Source: Culex pipiens pallens (lineage: Eukaryota; Arthropoda; Insecta; Diptera; Culicidae). From it: a stretch of DNA of 64,000 nucleotides. A model generated the notes under the pieces. The model was not told where the DNA came from. It did no database searches and worked only from the letters and a program-made list of their open reading frames with translations. Each line of letters opens with the position of its first letter. Positions within the stretch are counted from its first letter, which is position 1. A program made the translations under genes and the position numbers. Positions 55,906 to 64,000 of the stretch are shown here, piece by piece. The stretch spans positions 187,250,850 to 187,314,849 of the forward strand of contig NC_068938.1 in NCBI RefSeq assembly GCF_016801865.2. Direction: 5' to 3'.

Positions 55906-56176
55906 CTTTTTTTTGTTCTTTTGTTCCATAACAATTTTTGTTATTATGCTGCTCCACCTCTCCGCACAAAATAACAAATCTTGTTATTCCTTCATTCTGT
56001 GTTATTGGTTGGTTATTGCAATAACAACATATTAACAGTTTAAGTTATTCTTCGAACAAATCTTTGTTATTGATTTTTGTTATTTTAACAACTAATCCGA
56101 TCATCCCAATAACATATTTCGATCTTCTCACAATATTAAAAATTGACCTTCCCATGTTATTTCCGTCTGCTCGGGA

Positions 56177-57177
56177 TATCAATCGTTCCCATAATTTGGA
56201 GAGTTGTTCAGGACTCCAAAAGGAACTGATAAATGCTTTGCGGGAAAATCGATTTTGTTGTAACACCCTAATGCAACATCCTGTCATTTGTTTTAGAAAT
56301 CAGTAGGAAATTCATTTTTTCGCAAAAACTTTACACAAAGATCTACAAATAGATAAATTTCATAGTTTCAATGACAAACCACTCCAAAAATCTCACGTTT
56401 ATGATTTGTAATTATCTACTAAATTTAGCTAATTATGTATTAATTCGAACGCATCAGCATCAAGTTCTGTGCTCGATAATGGTAATACTTCAACAAACAG
56501 TGGATCTCTCAAATAATGCCTCAAACCACTGAAGGTTTGGCGAAGTAAGTGAAAAGGAAAAACTGTTAGTACACCTAATAACAATCATCAAGAAAATCGC
56601 AGTTATCGTGTTGCAAGCAGGCAAGCTAGCAAGCGTTTAAGCCAAACCGAACCGATTGGAACAAGCTTAACTCACTGCTCTGGGTTTGAGCTGCAAAGAC
56701 GCGGTCCGCCAGCACGTGTATAAACTCCGGTGGTTCGAGAAATAATGAGATTAATTTGAATCGTGGATGATTGCAGACTACAGGCAGGAGAAACCGCAGC
56801 ATCTCCAACTCCGCATAGATCGGCAGCCTGTTCAGAAAATACTTACACGATTTAATCGTGCTAAACACAGCTCAATGCGTTTGTGATGTGTACAAATTTG
56901 ATCATATTAGTCAAATTGGAAGCAATTAAAGGTCAACCATTGGTGGAAAACACAGCCAGGTTGGTTTCCACTAATTAAAGGTTAACGATTCTTGACTCTA
57001 GAGCAGAGCAGCACAGTGAGAAGTGTGAATTTGGCATCGCGGCAGGAGTCATGATTAAGTTATTATACGGATTTGATGATTGGGAGAACTTTGATCCCCG
57101 CGGTCGTTAGTTAGCAGCTATGACTTGGTGTAATTTGTCAGCTGCTAAAATGAGGTGGTAAAATTTTCAAACAAATC
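56177..57177. other. Intergenic DNA, mostly unique
   Basis: Contains one candidate exon on the - strand (separate entry). Otherwise AT-rich to balanced with no recognised feature. Confidence 0.4.
56676..56827 (-). CDS. Candidate internal coding exon, unknown protein
   Basis: On the - strand, acceptor-like TTTTCTGAACAG precedes the stretch, and a consensus donor GTGAGT follows at 56675-56670. The 152-nt open frame reads LPIYAELEMLRFLLPVVCNH and on through FLEPPEFIHVLADRVFAAQ. Codons in the first half favour C or G at third positions, unlike the surroundings. Phases (2 in, 1 out) require partner exons, which I did not find in the window. It may be an exon of a gene extending beyond the window, an intron-borne exon relic, or chance. 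Confidence 0.3.
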
Positions 57178-57190
57178 TTATAGGCTACTG

Positions 57191-57402
57191 GGTCTCGTGG
57201 CTCAGGGGTAGCGGCTTCGGCTGCCGATCCCGATGATGCTATGAGACGCGGGTTCGATTCCCGCCTTATCCACTGAGCTTCTATCGGATGGTGAAGTAAA
57301 ACGTCGGTCCCGGTTTCTCCTGTCTCGTCAGAGGCGCTGGAGCAGAAATCCCACGTTAGAGGAAGGCCATGCCCCGGGGGGCGTAGTGCCAATAGTTTCG
57401 TT
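57191..57402 (+). mobile_element. tRNA-derived SINE, copy 1, with 13-bp target duplication
   Basis: TTATAGGCTACTG flanks both sides (57178-57190, 57403-57415). Box A TGGCTCAGGGGTAGCGG and box B GGTTCGATTCC are intact, followed by a tRNA-unrelated body ending GCCAATAGTTT. A - strand ORF across it is meaningless. Confidence 0.88.
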
Positions 57403-57415
57403 TTATAGGCTACTG

Positions 57416-58334
57416 AATAAAAGTTACAGTTGAAAACTAATAATATGCCTTCAACTAATTTAATTTCCTGACAAAAACTGGTCCTTCCTTTGATGATCTT
57501 TTGTCGTGCCTATCCGATTACAACCATTTATTACCCCTGAAAAGTCGACATCCTTTCGATGAACTCAAAAACAAAACAAAAAAAAACACTCTCGACAATC
57601 CTTGAACAATTTCCATTCATTCAATTAATTTATATTTGTTTTTGATGAAATCATCCGCCGACAGCCAAAACCGAGGTTTATCGTGAGAGCTCACAAAAAA
57701 GCTCCATCTCCAAAAACAGTCTCTTCACAGATGGAGACGACACGATACTCACCGCACACCGATGATGACTTGCCAAAAGCCGGCACCCAGTTCAAGTTCC
57801 GCCGTTCGGTTCACAACAACGGAACCTGAGCTTTAAGTACCCCCGCCGTCTACGGAATTGGTGCAGGCGCTAATCTAGCAAATTAATCTTATTTTTTGGC
57901 AGGCAGGCTGAGCTTCTTCCCTTCAACATAATGGCTTCGACAGTAATTGTGAACGCGTGCGCGAAAAAAAATAAAATCGACCACTTTTCAAATTCTCAGT
58001 TTCCGTTTTTTGATGTGCCGCCAGTACTAGAACAAAACTGAAGCTTATTTTACTGTAAAATTTGCTGGGGTTCCCAAATAAATACTTTGTTTATTTGACA
58101 AACATAATGTATTACAAAAAAAAAACAGATTTAATTCAAACTGCAAACAATCATAAATTTTGTTAGATAAATATTAAGAAAGTTTTAATAAAATTCCAAA
58201 TTTCAATGTCAATTACTAAAAATTATGATCAAATATCAGAACAAATATCACCGTTATCCAAATCCCCAAATTAAGTGGTAAATGAATTTTCCCAAAAAAA
58301 ATTGAATAAGAAGAACTTTTGGTTTGGTTGAAAA
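57416..58334. other. Intergenic DNA between the two SINEs
   Basis: 57600-57960 is GC-balanced and unique; the rest is AT-rich. No gene. Confidence 0.4.
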
Positions 58335-58972
58335 TTAGGGTGGTTCACGATTAGGGCAATTTTGAAAAAACTAATTTTTCAGGAACATTTTCGGGACTTT
58401 TTTTTTTTTGAAAGTTGTTTAGCTTACCATTCCAAGCAACTTTCTCTACGCCTTCTAAGACCAAATTTAGAGAAAGTATCTGGGTCTCGTGGCGCAGGGG
58501 TAGCGGCTTCGGCTGCCGATCCCGATGATGCTATGAGACGCGGGTTCGATTCCCGCCTTATCCACTGAGCTTCTATCGGATGGTGAAGTAAAACGTCGGT
58601 CCCGGTTTCTCCTGTCTCGTCAGAGGCGCTGGAGCAGAAATCCCACGTTAGAGGAAGGCCATGCCCCGGGGGGCGTAGTGCCAATAGTTTCATCTGAGCA
58701 AAACTTGAAAAACCAGTTTTTTTACGTATTAATTCAGGGTTAAGTTTAAGAAAAAATGACATTTAAGGCCTTTAGGTCTCTAAAAAAAAAAATTTAATGG
58801 TCTTAAGTTACAGCGATTTTATGGTAGAAAAGATAAAAATTTCAAACTAAAGTAGGTCAGAAAGACGCAGGCTGAATTTTAAGCTCTGCAAAAATTTCAG
58901 TGGTGTTTTTCTTTTAACTTAAGTTATCTTCTTGTCTATTTTTCAAGAGAAAAGTGTTTGAGACCACCCTAA
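58335..58972. mobile_element. Element with TTAGGGTGGT ends, interrupted by a SINE
   Basis: TTAGGGTGGTTCACG at the left and GAGACCACCCTAA at the right form a 10-bp inverted repeat. Without the SINE (58481-58690) the element is about 428 bp. The terminus resembles that of the 996-bp fold-back at 23379 (TAGGGTGGG). No target duplication was found. Confidence 0.45.
58481..58690 (+). mobile_element. tRNA-derived SINE, copy 2
   Basis: Nearly identical to copy 1 at 57191-57402 from GGGTCTCGTGGC to CCAATAGTTT. A visible difference is TGGCGCAGG in place of TGGCTCAGG in box A. Only a short ATCTG flanking match is visible. Confidence 0.85.
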
Positions 58973-59550
58973 CGAAATTTGAAAATTGTCCAACAATATG
59001 TTTTCTATGTAATTTTGCCCGCTGAAATTACATAGAACCTCATAATTAAGCCAAAGTGTAAAAAAATCGATGTTTTGTTATATTTGGGATGGTAGATTTT
59101 GGCTGATTTTAGTGTGACGTACTTTATGGATGAAGCCATAGAATTTTCATTTCGTTGCTTGGATTGGCAGTTGTTCAGCTTGTCTAGAAGACAATAGAAA
59201 ATCCCAAAAATACTCCAGAAAAAATAGATTTGCAAAATTATCCTAATTGTGAACGGCTTTAAGTTTCAACCAAACAAAAAGTTGCCCCTTCTCATTTGGA
59301 ACAACTCTTTTGAAGACACCAAAACTTCACCATTTTTCGGAAAATCGATTTTCCACACAATTTGGCGATCTGGACCACTGAGAGGAAAAAAAACAAAATA
59401 ATTTTCTGGTTAGTTTTTTTTTTTTCAATTAAAAAAAAAATCTTGACAGACAAACAAAGCAGAGAAATGTATTTATTTTTGTTAAAATGTTTCAAGAAAT
59501 TTATGTTTTTTTTATTTATTTTATATATAAATACAATATAAATTTAAAAA
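58973..59550. other. AT-rich intergenic DNA
   Basis: No gene or repeat recognised before the 9-bp array. Confidence 0.4.
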
Positions 59551-60270
59551 GTATTTTAAGTATTTTAAGTATTTTAAGTATTTTAAGTATTTTAAGTATT
59601 TTAAGTATTTTAAGTATTTTAAGTATTTTAAGTATTTTAAGTATTTTAAGTATTTTAAGTATTTTAAGTATTTTAAGTATTTTAAGTATTTTAAGTATTT
59701 TAAGTATTTTAAGTATTTTAAGTATTTTAAGTATTTTAAGTATTTTAAGTATTTTAAGTATTTTAAGTATTTTAAGTATTTTAAGTATTTTAAGTATTTT
59801 AAGTATTTTAAGTATTTTAAGTATTTTAAGTATTTTAAGTATTTTAAGTATTTTAAGTATTTTAAGTATTTTAAGTATTTTAAGTATTTTAAGTATTTTA
59901 AGTATTTTAAGTATTTTAAGTATTTTAAGTATTTTAAGTATTTTAAGTATTATAAGTATTATAAGTATTTTAAGTATTTTAAGTATTTTAAGTATTTTAA
60001 ATATTTTAAGTATTTTAAGTATTTTAAGTATTTTAAGTATTTTAAGTATTTTAAGTATTTTAAGTATTTTAAGTATTTTAAGTATTTTAAGTATTTTAAG
60101 TATTTTAAGTATTTTAAGTATTTTAAGTATTTTAAGTATTTTAAGTATTTTAAGTATTTTAAGTATTTTAAGTATTTTAAGTATTTTAAGTATTTTAAGT
60201 ATTTTAAGTATTTTAAGTATTTTAAGTATTTTAAGTATTTTAAGTATTTTAAGTATTTTAAGTATTTTAA
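59551..60270. repeat. 9-bp minisatellite D, unit AAGTATTTT, 80 units
   Basis: 720 bp in constant 9-bp phase, with only three or four substituted units (TATTATAAG near 59948, AAATATTTT near 60000). The unit differs by one base from the AAGAATTTT units of array B. It has G but no C. The SIL repeat ORF across it is an artefact. Confidence 0.97.
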
Positions 60271-62145
60271 GATTTTTTTTTGTGTGTCTCTCCGTGACTA
60301 TGTTTATTAGGTCTCGGTACCTTTGACAACCCCTGACATGGTCGTCACATACCTCCTATTTGTACTCCTCAAAGCTCAAAAATCTAGCTCAACAATCATC
60401 TTAGCCGTCATCGATTGAGACCCCACACATAGAGGCATCCGCCATTCTAGCAGCATTCTCCACCATCACCAAAGTCGAATGATGAAGATGGTCATGTCCT
60501 GGGTTGAAGAAGTCACTGCCGCCACCGCGCAAGCATTGATTCATCGATTAGTGACTTAAACTCACTGTTGATCGCTGGCGTGGAAACGCGCCTGCCAAGG
60601 TCGTCCATCTCAACGCCACCGAGCAGTAAGCACGCTCGGAACTTCATCCGGTCCAGATGAGCTGCTTAACCCATTAGACACGACGACGATGGGCCACTCG
60701 AGCCATCCATCCATCCAGCCAGTGTTGCCGGACGCCTTGAACTGTTACAGATTTGTCGCGATTGAGATCTTCTGGTGGCGGCAGAGCGTGATGGCAAATG
60801 GAGCGGAAGATAAATCATTTGGCCGCGGACGGTTCCTAGTACGGACGACCTGTCAAGATTTCGCGCGTCACGTACGTACCGACACAATACAAAGTGTTGT
60901 CGTCGTTGTTGTTGATGCTGTTGTCCGAATGCAACCCAAGTGTCGCTGCGCGCGCGCATGCTCCGGGTCGATCTTTTGATGGATGGAAGACACGAAAAAT
61001 GTGACATCAAGTTCACAGTCTTTAAAAGTGCGAGCATGGCTTCTCACCAAGTGGTGGCGCGGATGAGCGCTTTATTTTTAAGGTCCCCCGCAACTTCGCT
61101 GGAGCTGGGCAGAATAATTAGTCAGCCGGAATTGACACTCGGTTGAGGGGGTGCCACCGCAAAGGTGGACTCTTGACAGATTCAGCGGCCCTTCTAACAT
61201 CTCATCATGTAGTCTAATTCGTTGTTAACGCATTGACTATTTTCGGATTTATTGGAAATTTAAAAAAAATCATTGTGTGAAACCTAAATCAAAATGTTTG
61301 GATATAAAGCCAATCCAAATTTTAAATGAAAGTTTTTTTCTCATATTTTAAAATTCCAATAAAATATGTTCATGACTTCATCAATATTTTGCATATTTTT
61401 TTACCAATATAAAAAATTAAATTATTAATAAAGTAATTGGTGATAATTTTACATGAATGTTCCCTAGGATTTCGAAAATCAGTTTTTCTTTGTATTTCTA
61501 GATTAAATTTTCAAAAGGTCCTATCTGCATAGAAAACCCATGACGCACAGGTTGGTTTGAAAATTTAATCTAGATTTTTTTATTTAAATGAAACTTAATT
61601 ACATTCCCTATGTCAAAAGAAGCAATTTTGTATCATTTGTTTGCCCTTATTATACAATTTTAGTGGCTGGTCATACAAAATATCTATGTAAATGCATGAA
61701 AATGAGTGTCTTGAGAAGAGATTTTTTGATTGATTTGGTATCTCCGGCAAAGTTGTAGGTTATGATCAGGACTTTTTTGTAAAAATAGGTACACACAAAA
61801 ATAATAAACTATTTGTTACTAAAATTTAAATTCACAAAATTAGTATTTTTCAAATGTCAAAAATCGAAAATCTGTACAAAAAAATATTAAAATATTTTTT
61901 GAAATTATAGCTACATAAGTATTAATTTTCAATTTATTTTCGGAGTTCTTGAAAAATTTATTTTTGATGAACTGAGAAAAAATCTCTCTGAGATTTTGAA
62001 AAATGTAATTTTCAACTGACGATGTCTCGGAAAGAATTGGTCCGGATTTCAATGTAAAAAAATGAAACTATTGTGAATTTTTTCTGATCTTTTCAATAAT
62101 AATATTTTCAAAATTTTATAATCAAGCTTTCCCTTTGAAAAGGTT
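60271..62145. other. Intergenic DNA, unique then AT-rich
   Basis: 60300-61240 is GC-balanced; ORFs on both strands overlap and carry no recognised domain. 61250-62145 is AT-rich. It includes a perfect 19-bp inverted repeat (61497-61515 with 61556-61574) and an R2-related piece near 61615-61770. Confidence 0.4.
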
Positions 62146-62308
62146 TACACGGAAAACAATCAATTCTCAAAATCGTGAATTAAATTCACGAATGCGAGAA
62201 CCAAGAAGGAATATATTCACGTTTATAGTGCAAATGCACCATACTCATGAATAATTTTTTTTTCGTGGTTCTCACATTCGTAAACTTAATTCACGGTTAC
62301 GAGAATCG
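62146..62308. mobile_element. MITE related to 29822-29998, reverse orientation, right end lost
   Basis: Starts TACACGGAAAACAATCAATT and contains AATATATTCACGTTTATAGT and AATGCACCATACTCATGAAT, which are reverse-complement matches to the interior of the 29822 element. The outermost right terminus is missing. Confidence 0.7.
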
Positions 62309-62339
62309 CCAAACTTTCACATATAACTGAGAAATTCTT

Positions 62340-63240
62340 TGAGATTTCGGTCATTCGTTTTTTTTTTGTATTTTTTAATCCGGCTGAAATTTTTTTGGTG
62401 CCTTCGATATGCCCAATGAAGCTATTTTGCATCATTATTTTGCTCATATAATTTTCCATACAAATTTGGCAGCTGTCCATACAAAAATGATATGTGAAAA
62501 AAAAATCTGTATCTTTTGAAGGAATTTTTTGATCGATTTGGTGTCTTTGGCAAAGTTGTACGTATGGATATGGACTACACTGATAAAAAATGATACACGG
62601 TAAAAAAAATTTATGTGATTTTTTATTTCACTTTTTGTCACTTAAGCTTGATTTTGTTATGTTTTAGAGGACATCAAATGCCATCTTTTCGGAAATTCCC
62701 AGAATGGGCAAAAAATCTTTGACCGAGTTATGATTTTTTGAATCAAAACAGATTTTTTCCAAAAATCGAAATATTGGTCGCAAAAATTTTCAACTTCATT
62801 TTTCGATGAAAAATCGAATTTGCAATCAAAAAGTACTTTAGTGAATTTCTGATAAAGAGCACCGTTTTCAAGTTAAATCCATTTTTAGGTGACTTTTTTG
62901 AAAATAGTCGAAGTTTTTATTTTTTTTAAATAAGTGTACATGTTTTCCCACTTTTGAAAAAAATATTTTTGAAAAGCTGAGAAAATTCTCTATATTTTGC
63001 ACTTTTGAACTTTGTTGATACGACCCATAGTTGCTGAGATATTGCCATGCAAAGGTTTAAGAACATGAAAATTGATGTTTTCTAAGTCTCACCCAAACAA
63101 CCCACCATTTTCAAAGTCGATATCTCAGCAACTAATGGTCCGATTTACAATTTTAAAAGATGAAACATTCGTGAAATTTTCTGATCTTTTCGAAAAAAAT
63201 ATTTTCAAAAATTTGAAATCAAAACTAACATTTTAAAAGG
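62340..63240. repeat. Dispersed repeat family R2, uninterrupted copy
   Basis: Matches 51370-53000 in order: GAAGCTATTTTGCATCAT, GATTTGGTGTCTTTGGCAAA, CATCAAATGCCA, GAAAAATCGAATTTG then AGTACTTTAGTGAATTTC, without the LINE insertion. No coding capacity. Confidence 0.7.
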
Positions 63241-64000
63241 GCGTAATATTGAATGTTTGGCCCGTAATAAAAAATACAAAAATTAAAATTAAAAAAAGAC
63301 CGATTCCATAGAAAACTGCTCTACGGTGATTAAAATGGTGCAATTTTTTTGCAATGCAATTCAACTTTTTGATTAACGAATGTTTTTAAAAAAAAGTGTT
63401 TTAAAAACTTTTAACTATTATTTTTATTGAACATATTACATTATCGAAATAAAAACGTGCATCATGCACTATAGCCTCAAATTTGGGCCTTTTGAACCAC
63501 TAAAACATATCAAAAAGTCATCATCATGAAAGCATTTGCCTTGTCGTTTTTATAATAGGATTTTTTAAATGTACTTTTTTTCTTTCCAACCCGTTCTAAC
63601 CATAATCTACAACTTTGCCGAAGGTACCAAATCGATCAGAAAATCCCATCTCAAGTTACGGAGACGCAAAATAGCTAACTGTTGAAAAGGTGTTCAAAAT
63701 TCTTTTGTCAAAATTGAATTGACAACTTTTGAATGTTTATTTAGTTAGTTTGTTTTAATATTCTAAAAGCATAATTTGACATTCAAAAGTCAATTGGGAA
63801 TCGAGAGCACAAAATTGACGTTCTGGTGGTTCCAGAACATCACCACTTTGGTGACGATCGTCGTGAAGCTTCTTTTTCTTCATCAACTGCCACCTCGAGA
63901 CGGAGTGTGTCGGAGCGATTTAATCGATCGCATTAATCGCTCTGCTTTGGCGGTGGCGGCGACTAATAATTTGAACTAATTGCAGTGATTATGCTCATCA
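63241..64000. other. Window end, no gene seen
   Basis: AT-rich to about 63780, then a GC-balanced end. The last ORF (63776-63979) has no recognisable domain. Confidence 0.4.

Larger units (their letters stand above)
54437..56175. mobile_element. MITE family M1, long copy, 1.74 kb with internal tandem repeats
   Basis: Ends CCCGGGCAGACGGTAACAAC and GTTATTTCCGTCTGCTCGGG match those of the 411-bp copy at 30179-30589. TGTTATT/AATAACA motifs flank both sides. The interior holds about 4.7 copies of a 156-bp repeat (54810-55560), then a GC-richer segment (about 55606-55905) foreign in composition. No transposase found. Confidence 0.75.

Noticed and set aside
57138..58762. Paired - strand ORFs reading MALRPPGHGLPLTWDF and a near copy
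   Set aside because: Antisense translation of the two SINE copies.
59487..60326. 279-aa SIL-repeat ORF
   Set aside because: Artefact of the AAGTATTTT array.
60666..61037. 123-aa - strand ORF and overlapping + strand ORF
   Set aside because: Low-complexity Gln, Val and Ser runs from simple sequence; no domain.

Overview
This window is eukaryotic nuclear DNA, AT-rich and dense in repeats. It most resembles a culicine mosquito genome, probably Culex. The reasons are two insect cuticular-protein (CPR, Rebers-Riddiford) genes with GT-AG introns and arthropod TCAGT initiators, and a repeat fauna of tRNA-derived SINEs, TA-target MITEs, fold-back elements and 5'-truncated non-LTR retrotransposons of the kind I know from Culex and Aedes. 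The genus is inferred, not proven.

Two genes can be reconstructed, both on the + strand in tandem. Gene 1 (CDS 5120-32571, four coding exons) encodes a 164-aa secreted RR-2 cuticular protein. It has a 5-codon first exon, a 21.7 kb first intron and a 5.2 kb third intron. Gene 2 (CDS 42531-47372, four coding exons) encodes a 319-aa secreted, histidine-rich, pro-resilin-like RR-2 cuticular protein. Each has a TATA-like box plus TCAGT initiator upstream and an AATAAA downstream. Both proteins should bind chitin in the procuticle; the pair looks like part of a local CPR cluster. One further candidate coding exon (56676-56827, - strand) is weak.

Layout: 186-3045 is a compound block of three 9-bp minisatellites, the last related to the second but on the opposite strand. 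3.1-5.1 kb is upstream DNA and the 5' UTR of gene 1. 5.1-26.8 kb is gene 1 intron 1, holding MITEs, two SINEs and a 996-bp fold-back nested in a larger repeat, separated by GC-balanced unique islands. 27.3-32.5 kb is intron 3, with a 1.36 kb fold-back and two MITEs. 33.9-42.2 kb is intergenic and includes a second, inverted copy of the large repeat and an ACTCA array of 117 units joined directly to an AGTGA array of 151 units. 42.2-47.7 kb is gene 2. 47.7-64 kb is a transposon graveyard: an ORF1-only retroposed LINE copy, a 1.56 kb fold-back, a LINE reverse-transcriptase 3' fragment, a 1.74 kb MITE carrying 156-bp tandem repeats, two SINEs and a fourth 9-bp array of 80 units.

No prokaryotic genes, CRISPR array or complete autonomous transposon was seen. 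The long ORFs across the satellites are translation artefacts of period-9 or period-5 repeats.
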